A DNA stretch of 64,000 nt, from assembly GCA_041395725.1 (NCBI GenBank), contig JAWKZW010000001.1, positions 2,852,001 to 2,916,000 of the forward strand. Reading direction: 5' to 3'. Below, in pieces: positions 34,542 to 43,937 of this stretch (its first letter is position 1; each line of letters opens with the position of its first letter). Made by a program: the position numbers and the translations under genes. Under the pieces are notes generated by a model that searched no databases, was not told where the DNA came from, and saw nothing but the letters and a program-made list of their open reading frames with translations. This DNA comes from Gammaproteobacteria bacterium. GTDB lineage: Bacteria; Pseudomonadota; Gammaproteobacteria; Pseudomonadales; Pseudohongiellaceae.

Positions 34542-36563
34542 TTGACTCTGAAGTTAAGAAGTTCAGTCGTGATCTGCGGTGCGCTGCTGGCAGTATCGAG
34601 TGGGGAAGCAGTTTTTGCACAGGACGAGGGGGGGCTCGAGGAGATCGTGATCTTCGGCCGCAATACCGACCTGGTCGGGCGGGCGGTTTCCGCCAGCGTC
34701 GGTTATGTTGGTGGTGCCGATCTGCTTATCCGCCCGCTGGTAAAGACGTCGGAACTGCTGGAATCCATGCCGGGCATGGTGGCTGTGCAGCATTCGGGCA
34801 GCGGCAAGGCCAATCAATATTTTCTTCGCGGCTTCAACCTGGACCATGGCACCGACTACACCGTGCACCTGGATGGCGTGCCACTGAACATGCGCTCCCA
34901 TGGGCATGGTCAGGGCTACCTGGATGTGAACGGGGTGATTCCGGAAACCGTGGAAGGTATCGATTTTCGCAAGGGGCCCTACTATGCTGACCTGGGTGAT
35001 TTCTCCCTGGCCGGCGCTTCTTTTATAAATACCATAGACCGACTGGACAGGCCCTTTTTATCCGGCGAATCCGGAGAGAATGGCTGGGGGCGCTACGTAG
35101 GCGGATTAAGCCACGGGTTGGGCGACGGCACCCTGACACTGATTGGTGAGTACAAGAACTACGACGGACCCTGGGATCAGGAAGAGGACCTTGACCATCT
35201 GGCTATCTGGGCAAAGTACCTGCGTCCGACGGATTTCGGCGAGATAGCGTTTTCCCTGTCCGGTTATCAGAGCAACTGGCAACCCACCGAACAGATCCCG
35301 GAACGGCTGATCGGCACAACTGTGTGTCCCGATGCCTTCTGCAGTCTCGATCCGACTGCCGAGGGTGAAACTTCCCGCTGGCTTGCATCCGCCGAACTGA
35401 CTGGTGGTAACTGGTCCGCCAATCTCTATAGTCAGTATTACGACTGGACCATGTCTTCAAACCCTACCTATGACGCCCAGATAAATCAGTTCGATAAACG
35501 CTGGATAGTGGGTGGCAGGGCAGACAAGGCTCTGCTGGAAAGGGATGAATTTCTGCTGACCGCCGGGGCGGAGATTCGCTACGATGACGGCGAACGAATT
35601 GGCGTCGAGGCTTTCGAACGGGGAAGGTATACCGGCGAAATTTCCGCCAGCGAAATCTCGGAATTTTCCGTCGGACCCTTTCTGGACGCATCCTGGTATG
35701 CGACTGACGATCTGCGGGTAAACGCCGGCGTGCGCTACGATTACTACGACTTCGATGTCACACCGCTGAATGCGCTCAGTGCCCGGGGCAAAAAGTCGGA
35801 CAGTGAAGTTTCGCCCAAGGTCGGGCTGGCTTACATGGCGCTGGACAACCTGGAGCTTTATTACAACTGGGGGCGTGGCTTTCATTCCAACGATGCCCGT
35901 GGCGTGGTGAATCAGGTTGATCCGGTACCCGGCATCTCCACCGGCACCGGGTACGAAATAGGGGGTCGCCTGAGCCTGGGCGACTTCAAGTTCACCAGTG
36001 CCTACTGGTGGCTGGATCAGGACAGCGAACTGATTTTTGTGGGGGATTCCAACTCGGTTGAGCCAAAAGGCGCCTCGGAGCGCGAGGGGTACGAACTGAC
36101 CCTGTTCTGGCGCCCCAGGGACTGGTTTGCTGTGGACGCCTCCTATAATGCCAGCGATGCCCGCTACCTGGATAATCCGGAGGGTGACTACGTGGAGCAG
36201 GCTGTGGAAGAGGCCGCACAATTAGGGTTCGCCGTTACCCGGCCGAACTGGGATGCCAGCCTGCGGGTACGCTATCTGGGGCCCTATGCACTGGACGCGG
36301 CGAACCTGCGTCGGGGTGATTCCCTGACAACAGCAAATTTCCGGAGTGCTTACCATTGGAATTCGCTGACGCTGTTTCTTGAGGTGATCAACCTGTTCGA
36401 CACGGACGGCAAGGAAATTGTTTACTACTACCCGGCCTACGTGGAAGGCGCCGATGTGCCCGGTCTGTCCTCGGAGGACATTGACTGTGAGGCCACCAAC
36501 TGCTTCATGAGCCGGGCGACCATTCCCCGTGCGTTGCGCATGGGTGTGAGGTTTGAGTTCTAG
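34542..36563 (+). CDS. TonB-dependent outer-membrane receptor
   Basis: 673 residues from TTG 34542. A signal peptide (cleavage near VFAQ, residue 26) is followed by a possible TonB box (LEEIVIFG), the plug domain (about 45-155; LLESMPGMVAVQHSGSGKAN, FLRGFNLDHGTDY, DGVPLN) and a beta-barrel ending in the typical aromatic RMGVRFEF. The ligand cannot be deduced; the His-rich RSHGHGQGY loop (about residue 115) in the plug is notable. The divergent PepSY gene with a Fur box suggests iron or haem uptake. Confidence 0.87.
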   Translation: MTLKLRSSVVICGALLAVSSGEAVFAQDEGGLEEIVIFGRNTDLVGRAVSASVGYVGGADLLIRPLVKTSELLESMPGMVAVQHSGSGKANQYFLRGFNLDHGTDYTVHLDGVPLNMRSHGHGQGYLDVNGVIPETVEGIDFRKGPYYADLGDFSLAGASFINTIDRLDRPFLSGESGENGWGRYVGGLSHGLGDGTLTLIGEYKNYDGPWDQEEDLDHLAIWAKYLRPTDFGEIAFSLSGYQSNWQPTEQIPERLIGTTVCPDAFCSLDPTAEGETSRWLASAELTGGNWSANLYSQYYDWTMSSNPTYDAQINQFDKRWIVGGRADKALLERDEFLLTAGAEIRYDDGERIGVEAFERGRYTGEISASEISEFSVGPFLDASWYATDDLRVNAGVRYDYYDFDVTPLNALSARGKKSDSEVSPKVGLAYMALDNLELYYNWGRGFHSNDARGVVNQVDPVPGISTGTGYEIGGRLSLGDFKFTSAYWWLDQDSELIFVGDSNSVEPKGASEREGYELTLFWRPRDWFAVDASYNASDARYLDNPEGDYVEQAVEEAAQLGFAVTRPNWDASLRVRYLGPYALDAANLRRGDSLTTANFRSAYHWNSLTLFLEVINLFDTDGKEIVYYYPAYVEGADVPGLSSEDIDCEATNCFMSRATIPRALRMGVRFEF

Positions 36564-36676
36564 ACGGAGCGCATCGGGCGTGGCCAGTCGGGCGCTACTG
36601 AGTCGTTGTCGCGCCTGGCAAAGGAGTGCTAAGCCCTGCGTAAGAGGCTTGGAAGCAGCGCCTCGCGGACCCCAGC

Positions 36677-36795
36677 GCGTTGTGGTGATTAAGCAGAGGT
36701 TTCTTAACTGTTTACCGGTAAGCTCGCTCCCTGAAGGTCGGGAATATCTGGTTCAGTACCCAAGGTATTGCAGTAATTAACGAGAGGTTACCTAA
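36677..36795. repeat. Paired copies of the dispersed inverted-repeat ends (copy B)
   Basis: One right arm at 36677-36706 (GCGTTGTGGTGATTAAGCAG and following), then an inverted arm (about 36741-36763, ATCTGGTTCAGTACC) directly joined to another right arm (36764-36795, GTATTGCAGTAATTAACGAG and following). GTTGTCGCGCCTGGCAAAGG just upstream (about 36604-36623) is the reverse complement of an internal block of copy A. The last arm overlaps the stop codon of the 36792 gene. Confidence 0.55.
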
Positions 36796-37547
36796 GCCTG
36801 GGCTTCTGCCGGGCGGCGGTAAAAGTGAAACTCCTCCAGGTTGACGTCATCCAGCCCTATCTGATCGAATGGATCCTCCATGGCGTCCTGTACATTGTAC
36901 AGCGAAATCAGGATGAACCCATGGATTACCGCCAGCACATAGACGACCCAGGCCTCACCTTCCTGCATATCGAAAACCAGGGTAGGAATAAAGATGAACG
37001 GGAACATGTAAATAAACACCAGGCAATAAGCCCGCAGGCTCACCGGCGAGCCATGGGTGCTGATGCCGATGGTGTTCTCCATACTCTCTTCCACGTCTTT
37101 GATAAAGCGGATGATCTTGAGCGCGACGCTGGTTGATATTACAGAACGATTGGATTGTAAAAGTTCGAAAACTTCGCTCAGTCTGGCCCGCACGTTATTG
37201 GCATCGTAGCGCTGCCCCTGCAAGGCGTCCAGAAACAGACGGGAGATGCCCTGTAATCGTTCTGCAACGTAGTCCTTTTGCTGGTCATCCAGCTTTTCAA
37301 TGGTGGCGAATGACAGAAAAACCGCGTTCAGGGAAGATTTGAAAATACTCAGCAGCTTGATGATTTCATCCCTTCGTCGAAAGGACTGGCGGATAGTGAA
37401 TACGAGGGGAAAAATCACTGCAATACTGAACAGGGTAATGTTCAGGTTGAAACTGAAATCGAATTCGATACAGAAATACGTGTAGACAATACAGGTCACC
37501 ATGACCCCGGCAGTCTTGTTGTTGATGATGGCGAGGTATTTTTGCAT
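36792..37547 (-). CDS. Bestrophin-like membrane protein
   Basis: 251 residues with four membrane segments (about 14-30, 35-52, 170-190 and 198-215) separated by a long helical cytoplasmic region. The C-terminal pattern NVQDAMEDPFDQIGLDDVNL resembles the acidic EDPF…D stretch that follows the last helix of bestrophin-like anion channels. I place it tentatively in that group or in DUF4239-like proteins. The 3' end overlaps a dispersed repeat. Divergent from the CotH-like gene at 37683. Confidence 0.6.
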   Translation of the reverse strand: MQKYLAIINNKTAGVMVTCIVYTYFCIEFDFSFNLNITLFSIAVIFPLVFTIRQSFRRRDEIIKLLSIFKSSLNAVFLSFATIEKLDDQQKDYVAERLQGISRLFLDALQGQRYDANNVRARLSEVFELLQSNRSVISTSVALKIIRFIKDVEESMENTIGISTHGSPVSLRAYCLVFIYMFPFIFIPTLVFDMQEGEAWVVYVLAVIHGFILISLYNVQDAMEDPFDQIGLDDVNLEEFHFYRRPAEAQA

Positions 37548-37682
37548 GGATTGTTCTCTTGTTATTCTTGACTGTTTTTCTTGCGCCAGTGCAGTTTATT
37601 GCCGATGTGATCCTGAGAGGATACACTCAATCCGGTGTTTTGGAAAAGTTCGACCAATAAATCACAAAAAACGAGGTCTACT

Positions 37683-38720
37683 ATGATCCGAGCCTGCTTC
37701 CTCGTATTACTTTTTTCCGTACCGTTGGTTTCGCTGCAGGCCACCGAGCGCGCGCCATTGTTTGAGTCCGATGATACGCTCGAACTTAAGCTGACGGCAC
37801 CGTTCAGGGCGATCGACAAAGAACGCGACAAGGATGAGGAGTACGAAGGGACAGTAAGTTATCAATCTGCTGACGGCGAAGCTGTCGTACTGGATGCCAA
37901 TTTTGAAGTACGCGGCAACTACCGGCTGCGCAAGGATATCTGCCGCTACTCGCAATTATGGATCGATTTGAAGCGCGGTCAGGTACCGGATACGGTGTTT
38001 GCGGGTCAGAACCGCCTTAAGCTTGTGGTCCAGTGCCGCCCTTCCGATCGGTATGCCGAGTATGTGGTTATGGAGTATCTGGCTTACAAATTGTTTAACG
38101 AACTGACCGCGCCCGGCTTCCAGGTCAGGCTTGTAAATGTGACCTACGATTACAGTGACGATGCCGGTGAGTCGCGCACTCACCTGGGCCTGCTGATCGA
38201 GAACAAGGACACGATTGCCGAGGCTGTAGGGGCTGAAACCGTTGAGGATAACCGCGTCCGCATCGATGCCCTGAAACCGGAGTCGGCCACGCTGGTCGCC
38301 CTGTTCATGATGCTGATCGGCAACACGGATTTTTCGTTGACCGCCGGCCCCGAAGGGGACGAGTGTTGTCATAACGCGAAGCTGTTGGACGTGGACGGTG
38401 GCTATGTGCCCATACCCTATGATTTCGACTCGTCGGGGTTTGTGGATGCGTCTTATGCCGTGAAGCCGAACCCGGCGTTTGGTATTCGCAGCAATCGCCA
38501 GCGGCTGTATCGCGGATATTGCTATCACAATGAGGTTGTTGCTGACGTGCTGCCGGCCTTCAATCAGGCCCGGGACGGATTTTACCGGTTGCTGAATGAC
38601 CCCCGCCTGACTTCCAGGCGAACCAGGGAAGCTGCGGTCGAGTACCTGGACGAGTTTTTTGCCATGATCAATGATCCCGCGGAAGTGCAGGATGAAATCC
38701 TCGATGACTGTCGGGGGTGA
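37683..38720 (+). CDS. Secreted CotH-kinase-like protein (tentative)
   Basis: 345 residues from ATG 37683; the first 20 form a signal peptide (MIRACFLVLLFSVPLVSLQA). Features shared with CotH-type kinases: ANFEVRGNYR, the RLKLVVQC strand followed by a helix (AEYVVMEYLAYKLFNEL), GLLIENKD, the HN…LLDVDGG loop and the PYDFDSSG metal motif (compare WDFD). Sequence is divergent, so this is a family-level guess; a protein kinase acting on exported proteins would be expected. A metallophosphatase gene follows after 20 bases. Confidence 0.5.
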   Translation: MIRACFLVLLFSVPLVSLQATERAPLFESDDTLELKLTAPFRAIDKERDKDEEYEGTVSYQSADGEAVVLDANFEVRGNYRLRKDICRYSQLWIDLKRGQVPDTVFAGQNRLKLVVQCRPSDRYAEYVVMEYLAYKLFNELTAPGFQVRLVNVTYDYSDDAGESRTHLGLLIENKDTIAEAVGAETVEDNRVRIDALKPESATLVALFMMLIGNTDFSLTAGPEGDECCHNAKLLDVDGGYVPIPYDFDSSGFVDASYAVKPNPAFGIRSNRQRLYRGYCYHNEVVADVLPAFNQARDGFYRLLNDPRLTSRRTREAAVEYLDEFFAMINDPAEVQDEILDDCRG

Positions 38721-38740
38721 TCGAAAACAGCGGAATATAG

Positions 38741-39919
38741 ATGACTGAACGGTTAGATATGAAAAAGATTGTTGCAAGGTTACTGCTGTGTTTTCTGGCC
38801 AGTCTGCTGAGCTTGAGTCTGCTGGCGGATCCTGCCTGGCAGAATGTCGTGCGCACGGTTGCCATCGGCGATGTCCATGGGGATTACGATAATTTTTTCC
38901 AGGTTCTTCGGCAGGCGGGGATCGTTAACCGGCGCGGCAACTGGATTGCCGATGATACTCACCTGGTGCAAATGGGAGATCTTCCTGATCGTGGCCCTTA
39001 TACAGGCAAGGCCATCGAGCTCTTAAAGAAGCTGGAGCGGCAGGCCGAACGTCGCGGGGGCCGTGTGCACGCGCTGATCGGCAACCACGAAGCCATGAAT
39101 ATGCTGGGAGATTTACGCTACGTCCACCCGGGGGAGTTTGAGGCCTTCGTCACGCGCAATTCGGCGGGATTGCGGGAGCGTTACTATGACGCGGTGGTGG
39201 CGAGCAGGCAGGCGGCTGATTCTGAGTTCGAGGCCGATGCACAATTCAGGGCCCAATGGGAAGCACAGGTGCCGCTCGGTTACGTGGAGCACCGCTTGAC
39301 CTGGTCTCCCGAGGGAGACTATGGCAGCTGGGTACTTGGGCACAATGCGGTAATCAAAATTGACCGGGTTCTGTTTGTCCATGGCGGCATCGGCCCTGAG
39401 ATGTTGAATCTGTCCCTGGAGGACATAAACACCGGTGTCAGGGAGGAATTGCGCCAGGGGGAGGCAGGGCAATTTGCCGAGGCCGAACCCGGCCTGGCGA
39501 CCTCTGAGCAAGGCCCGCTATGGTACCGGGGACTGGCCTCCGCTGCGGAGTCACTGGAAGCCGCCCATGTGGACGCAGCTCTGGCCCGCTTTGATGTGGA
39601 TCATATCGTCGTCGGCCATACGCCAGGCCTGGGTACGATCGTGCCGCGATTCGGCGGTAAGGTGCTGGTCATCGACAGTGGTATTTCGGGGTATTATGGC
39701 GGCCACCTTGCCAGTCTTACAGTCGAGGATGGCCAGCTGTTTAACACCCAGCAGGGGCAGCGCCTGGTAATTCCGGTGGCTGACGCTGACCCGATACCTT
39801 ATTTTGAAGCCGTCGCCGAGCTTGAACCGGGGGTGGACGCGCTGCAACGCTACCTGCAAAACCTTCGTCAGCCTGAGTCTGCTGGCGAAATTCCCGCAAT
39901 CAGTCCGTCAGTTCCCTGA
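38741..39919 (+). CDS. Exported calcineurin-like (Shewanella-type) phosphatase
   Basis: 392 residues with a signal peptide (about residues 7-28; ATG 38759 is an alternative start). Metallophosphoesterase blocks are all present: AIGDVHGDYDNF (Asp, His), MGDLPDRGPYT (Asp), ALIGNHEAMNML (Asn, His), FVHGGIGPE (His) and HIVVGHTPG (His). The closest named type is the Shewanella-like protein phosphatase group, which acts on phosphoserine/threonine or phosphotyrosine. It follows the CotH-like gene by 20 bases, hinting at a secreted kinase/phosphatase pair. Confidence 0.85.
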   Translation: MTERLDMKKIVARLLLCFLASLLSLSLLADPAWQNVVRTVAIGDVHGDYDNFFQVLRQAGIVNRRGNWIADDTHLVQMGDLPDRGPYTGKAIELLKKLERQAERRGGRVHALIGNHEAMNMLGDLRYVHPGEFEAFVTRNSAGLRERYYDAVVASRQAADSEFEADAQFRAQWEAQVPLGYVEHRLTWSPEGDYGSWVLGHNAVIKIDRVLFVHGGIGPEMLNLSLEDINTGVREELRQGEAGQFAEAEPGLATSEQGPLWYRGLASAAESLEAAHVDAALARFDVDHIVVGHTPGLGTIVPRFGGKVLVIDSGISGYYGGHLASLTVEDGQLFNTQQGQRLVIPVADADPIPYFEAVAELEPGVDALQRYLQNLRQPESAGEIPAISPSVP

Positions 39920-40259
39920 CCAGGTGTGGATCCGGCATGCCGTGGGCGACTATCTCCGGTGAGTCGCCAGCGGTATAGATTTCTATTGTGCCAACGCCGA
40001 ACAGACGGTTGAGCAGGGATTGTTTGACCTTCACTGACCGGATACTGGATTTATTGATTTCCGAATGTTCCTTGCTGAGTATTCCGGTTTCGAAGCGAAT
40101 CTCGTTTTCGTCAACGGTAAACACCGTATTGCGGGCAGAAAAATACCACCAGAGCAGAATGAAAAGACCCAATCCCAGTACCGGGATAAGAAGGATGCAG
40201 CCAATAAATCCCAGCGGGTTGCCCTTGAACATAGTTGGATTTCTGGAATAGGTTGCCAT
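39900..40259 (-). CDS. PH-domain (bPH_2) membrane protein
   Basis: 119 residues: two close hydrophobic stretches (about 15-40) followed by a bacterial PH-like domain (about 45-118; NTVFTVDENEIRFETGILSK, INKSSIRSVKVKQSLLNRLF, GTIEIYTAGD). Function is not known beyond membrane association. The 3' end overlaps the end of the convergent phosphatase gene by 20 bases. Confidence 0.75.
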   Translation of the reverse strand: MATYSRNPTMFKGNPLGFIGCILLIPVLGLGLFILLWWYFSARNTVFTVDENEIRFETGILSKEHSEINKSSIRSVKVKQSLLNRLFGVGTIEIYTAGDSPEIVAHGMPDPHLVRELTD

Positions 40260-40283
40260 TTTAATCGCCCTGTAATGCTGTCA

Positions 40284-40337
40284 GGGAACCTCTACCTGCT
40301 TTCCGCTACACGGTACGGCCGGTATCTAGGGGTTCCC
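40284..40337. terminator. Imperfect hairpin upstream of the PH-domain gene
   Basis: GGGAACCTCT (40284-40293) can pair with AGGGGTTCCC (40328-40337), with further pairing in the loop. It lies downstream of the ABC transporter ATPase gene (40388) on the minus strand and could end that operon; no strong T-tract follows. Confidence 0.4.
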
Positions 40338-40387
40338 GAGGTTAAAAACCAGCTAAGTTAGCGGTAAGTGGATCGTTTGTCCAATAG

Positions 40388-41014
40388 TCACAGCGAGACG
40401 ACTTCGCCCCCGGCTGCCTCGGCGTCTTCCTGGTCGTGGGTGACCAGCACTACCGGCAGACCTGCGTTCCTGAGCCGAGCGAAGACAGTTTCGCGGACTT
40501 CCCGGCGCAGGCCGGCATCCAGTTTGTTGAATGGTTCGTCCAGTAACACGGCGACGGGTTCAGACAATAGCGTGCGTAACAGGGCCACCCGCGACTTCTG
40601 TCCCCCGGACAGGGTGGCGGGGTCGCGATTTTCGAAACCTTCAAGGCCCATTTCGCGCAGGCTCTGTGTTGCCAATGCCTGCTTGTCCTGGCGTTGCGCA
40701 GGCATGCCGAACCAGAGATTTTCCGCCACCGACAGATGGGGGAACAGCAGTGGGTCCTGAAACAGTAATCCCAATCTTCGCTGTTCTGCCGGCAGGCAGG
40801 TCAGATTACGATCTCCGATCCAGATACTCCCGTCGGCGTTGAAAGCGGCCGGTAAAAAGCCTGCCAGATAAGCCAGCAGGGTTGATTTGCCCGATCCCGA
40901 TGGGCCCATGACAGTGAGTATCTCACCCCCGCTGACGCGCCGATCCAACTGCAACAGCTCCCGCTCGCCCAGACTGATGTGCACGTTGTCTATGTGTAAT
41001 TCCTGGCAAGCCAT
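40388..41014 (-). CDS. ABC transporter ATP-binding protein (YnjD type)
   Basis: 208 residues, a short ABC ATPase. Walker A GPSGSGKSTLL (about residue 38), Q-loop LLFQDPLLFPHL, signature LSGGQKSRVALLRTLL (about 135), Walker B AVLLDEPFNKLD and the switch His (VTHDQED) are all visible. Last gene of an operon with a fused permease and a binding protein, as in E. coli ynjBCD, whose substrate is unknown. Confidence 0.92.
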   Translation of the reverse strand: MACQELHIDNVHISLGERELLQLDRRVSGGEILTVMGPSGSGKSTLLAYLAGFLPAAFNADGSIWIGDRNLTCLPAEQRRLGLLFQDPLLFPHLSVAENLWFGMPAQRQDKQALATQSLREMGLEGFENRDPATLSGGQKSRVALLRTLLSEPVAVLLDEPFNKLDAGLRREVRETVFARLRNAGLPVVLVTHDQEDAEAAGGEVVSL

Positions 41015-41034
41015 TGGTGAACTTTCCGCTGTTG

Positions 41035-42714
41035 TCAGTGCAGATCCTGCATGCCCTGGCGCTTGCGCCAGACAAGTCGCGGGATCATGAGGGCGATCAA
41101 GAAGCCCAGCATGGGAACCAGGGTCTGCAGTACCGCCCAGACCGCTATGATACTGGCGTTACCGCCTGATGCCAGCGCTACGGCCTCGGTCGTCACTGTG
41201 GCCACCCGACCGGCTCCAGCCATCTGGGTGGGCAGAAACAGACTCACGCTGATGGCCATGCCGATCGCGGCGCTGGTCAGCAGCGGAGCGAGCAGCAGGG
41301 GCAGCCGGATGCGCCAGAAGGATCGTCCCGGAGTCACTCCCAGAGACGCCGCCATCTGCAGCCACCTTGGATCCAGGTGCCGATAGGGGCCTGCGAGAGT
41401 GAGGTAGGTGTAAGGGAGGATGAACAGCAGATGGGCCAGCATCACCAGTCCAATTCCCGGCTGCAAGTGCAGGGACTCGGCGATTACGACCAGGCCAAAC
41501 AGAAAGGCAACCTGGGGTGTGATCAGCGGCACGTACAGGATCCAGGCGGACGTTGTCTGCTGCCTCCCCTGCCGGAATTCGTGTTCCAGGGCGCTGACCA
41601 CGAGTAGCAGGGAAAAGGCGGTAGTAGCCGCGGCAATGAGCAGGGTATTGCGCAGGGGTTGCCAGAAACCTGGTAGCGCCCGCTGCCAGGCATGCAAACT
41701 CCAGTCCGCGGGCAGGGCGGCCGGAAATTGCCACAGGCCGGATAGCGAATGGACCAGCAGGATAATCAGGCTGATGATCATGGTACCCAATGCCAGCGGC
41801 AGAACGGTGCGCCCAAGCAGATGCAGTAGCCATTCACCGCGGCTGCGGGTGCCCCGGGCTACCCAGAAGTGATACAGGCGGGCTATCAGGCGTTCGCCCA
41901 GCAACCAGGTTCCAATGGCGCCGAGGCTAAGCGCCAGTTGTAACATGGCTGCTGTCCCGGCAAGGAACCGCTGCTGCAGGTCGGGGTCGTTGAACCAGCT
42001 CAATAACATGACACTCAGGGTTGGTGGCAGGGTGGGGCCGAGGATGATGGCGACATCCACCGTGGCAGAGGCGAAGGCGATAACCGCGAACAGAGGCAGC
42101 CGCAGCAAAGGATAGAGGCCAGGTGCCACTACTTTCAGCCAGGCGATGACCGGGCTGTAGCCGAGTGATCTGGCCATTCTGACCCGCTCGCCGGGGTTGA
42201 GTTGGGGCAGGGCTGCCAGGGCCATCAGCAAGAGAAACGGAATTTCTTTGAGGATAAGCCCGGTAATCATACTGAGTCCCCAGCTGTCATTGACAATCAA
42301 CAGGTCAGGAGCCCGCTCCCAGCCGCTCGGAACGGGGGAAACCAGGCGGAACAGGAATCCTGAAGGGGCGATAAGAAATGCCAGACCAAATGCTGCCGCC
42401 GCATGGGGGACAGCAAGAACCGGCGATGCCAGGCGCCTGATCCAGCTGTCCAGGCGGCCACCAGAGGCACTGGCCAGGAACAGGAATACCGCTGCCAGCG
42501 AAATCACCGGGGTCACCAGGCCTGCCAGCAGGCTGACCTGAATGCTGTGGCCGATGCCGGGGACAAGCGCCAGTTGCTGCCAGTGATTGAACGTCAGTTC
42601 GGTGCCGCCGATGGCGGGGAAATAGCCGAGCGCGGGTAACAGGGCGACCAGCAGGCCCAGCGCGGTAACGATCAGCAGTAGGGAAAACAGTACAGGGTAA
42701 GCGAGGCGAAGCAC
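41035..42714 (-). CDS. ABC transporter permease, two fused domains (YnjC type)
   Basis: 559 residues with about 12 membrane helices. It contains two BPD_transp_1-type halves, each with the EAA loop (first about residue 190, GERVRMARSLGYSPVIAWLK; second about 455, DPRWLQMAASLGVTPGRSFW), so one chain forms the whole channel, as in YnjC and the iron/thiamine-type permeases. It ends 20 bases before the ATPase gene and starts two bases after the binding-protein stop. Confidence 0.9.
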   Translation of the reverse strand: MLRLAYPVLFSLLLIVTALGLLVALLPALGYFPAIGGTELTFNHWQQLALVPGIGHSIQVSLLAGLVTPVISLAAVFLFLASASGGRLDSWIRRLASPVLAVPHAAAAFGLAFLIAPSGFLFRLVSPVPSGWERAPDLLIVNDSWGLSMITGLILKEIPFLLLMALAALPQLNPGERVRMARSLGYSPVIAWLKVVAPGLYPLLRLPLFAVIAFASATVDVAIILGPTLPPTLSVMLLSWFNDPDLQQRFLAGTAAMLQLALSLGAIGTWLLGERLIARLYHFWVARGTRSRGEWLLHLLGRTVLPLALGTMIISLIILLVHSLSGLWQFPAALPADWSLHAWQRALPGFWQPLRNTLLIAAATTAFSLLLVVSALEHEFRQGRQQTTSAWILYVPLITPQVAFLFGLVVIAESLHLQPGIGLVMLAHLLFILPYTYLTLAGPYRHLDPRWLQMAASLGVTPGRSFWRIRLPLLLAPLLTSAAIGMAISVSLFLPTQMAGAGRVATVTTEAVALASGGNASIIAVWAVLQTLVPMLGFLIALMIPRLVWRKRQGMQDLH

Positions 42715-42716
42715 CG

Positions 42717-43937
42717 TCAGCGCACCGAATAACGCTGCAGCCAGGCCGCTTCCAGGGCCGGCACCCAGGAAGGATGGGGCTCCGGCAATTTGCGGTTCAG
42801 ATCTGCCTGGGAGGGTGCTGCCCCGCTACGCTCGATCTGCTCAAACAGGGCCTGCGCCGAGGCGGGCAGCCTGTCCAGGTCCAGGGCCGTGAAACTCCCC
42901 ATCTGGTCGCTGCGGGTGGCTCGCGCCTGCGCTTCCGGAGACAGCAGAAAATTACTGACCACCATGGCGGCGGCCTTGCTGCGGGCATTAAATGGAATGG
43001 CCAGGAAGCTCACGTTGCTCAGGGTGCCGCCGTCCAGCACATAGGACCGGACTGAGGCCGGCAGCTCCCGATTGGCAATGGCCGTAACCGCCTCCCCGGG
43101 TGAGAAGGAGAAAGCCAGGGCCGTATCGCCGTCAGCCATCAGCCTTCTGAGTTGCGCGCCGTTGGCGGGGAAATAGCGTCCCCGGCGCAACAGGGTCGGG
43201 TGTAACTGATCCAGATAATCCCACAGGACCTGGGTGATTGCGGCAAAATCAGCCTGCTCGACAGGGGCATAGAGGGGAGCTGTGTTCTGGCGCAATTCGA
43301 GAATGGCCTGCTTGAGAAAAGTAGTGCCCAGAAAGTCAGGCGGTTTCGGGTAGGTGAACTCGCCGGGATGCCGGCGGGACCAGTCGAGCAGTGCCGGGAT
43401 GGATCCAGGTGGTTGGGCGATGACTGCGCTGTCGTAGTAAAAAACCAGCTGGGCCCTGAGCCAGGGGGATTCCAGCCCCTGTACCGGCACAGTGAAATCC
43501 TGCCGCACCTCCGGAAAGCGCTCGGCATTGACCAGGGCGAAATTCGGTATTTGCTCAGCCCACGGGCCGAACAATAGCCCATTGGTTTTCAGCGCGGCAA
43601 AATTCTCACCGTTTACCCACAGCAGATCCACGGTGCCGGCCGTGGTATTGCCAGCCTGCTTTTCTGCCAGGATTCTGGAGACTGAAGTGGCAGTGTCGGC
43701 CAGCTTCACGTGGCGTAAATCGACCCCGAACCGGACCTCGACTTCATTGCTCACCCAGGCCAGGTAGTTATTGATGCGTGCTTCGCCACCCCAGGCGTTG
43801 AAGAACACAGTCTGCTGCCTGGCCTCCTGCAGGACGGACTGCCAGTCGCGCGGATCGGGCTGCCCGTTCACGGAGCTGGCAAAGCCACTGCCAAATAACA
43901 GTAAAAGGAAGACGGCAGATGCCGGTTTAACCGCCAC
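42717..43937 (-). CDS. ABC transporter substrate-binding protein (YnjB type)
   Basis: About 406 residues from GTG 43937, which overlaps the end of the radical-SAM gene by 11 bases and gives a proper signal peptide (VKPASAVFLLLLFGSGFASS). The longer frame to 44108 is antisense-like and has none. The binding-protein fold is visible in TVFFNAWGGEARINNYLAWV, DLLWVNGENFAALKTNGLLF and WLRAQLVFYYDSAV, all as in E. coli YnjB. The ligand is not known; thiamine-like or metal compounds have been suggested for this family. Confidence 0.85.
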   Translation of the reverse strand: MAVKPASAVFLLLLFGSGFASSVNGQPDPRDWQSVLQEARQQTVFFNAWGGEARINNYLAWVSNEVEVRFGVDLRHVKLADTATSVSRILAEKQAGNTTAGTVDLLWVNGENFAALKTNGLLFGPWAEQIPNFALVNAERFPEVRQDFTVPVQGLESPWLRAQLVFYYDSAVIAQPPGSIPALLDWSRRHPGEFTYPKPPDFLGTTFLKQAILELRQNTAPLYAPVEQADFAAITQVLWDYLDQLHPTLLRRGRYFPANGAQLRRLMADGDTALAFSFSPGEAVTAIANRELPASVRSYVLDGGTLSNVSFLAIPFNARSKAAAMVVSNFLLSPEAQARATRSDQMGSFTALDLDRLPASAQALFEQIERSGAAPSQADLNRKLPEPHPSWVPALEAAWLQRYSVR

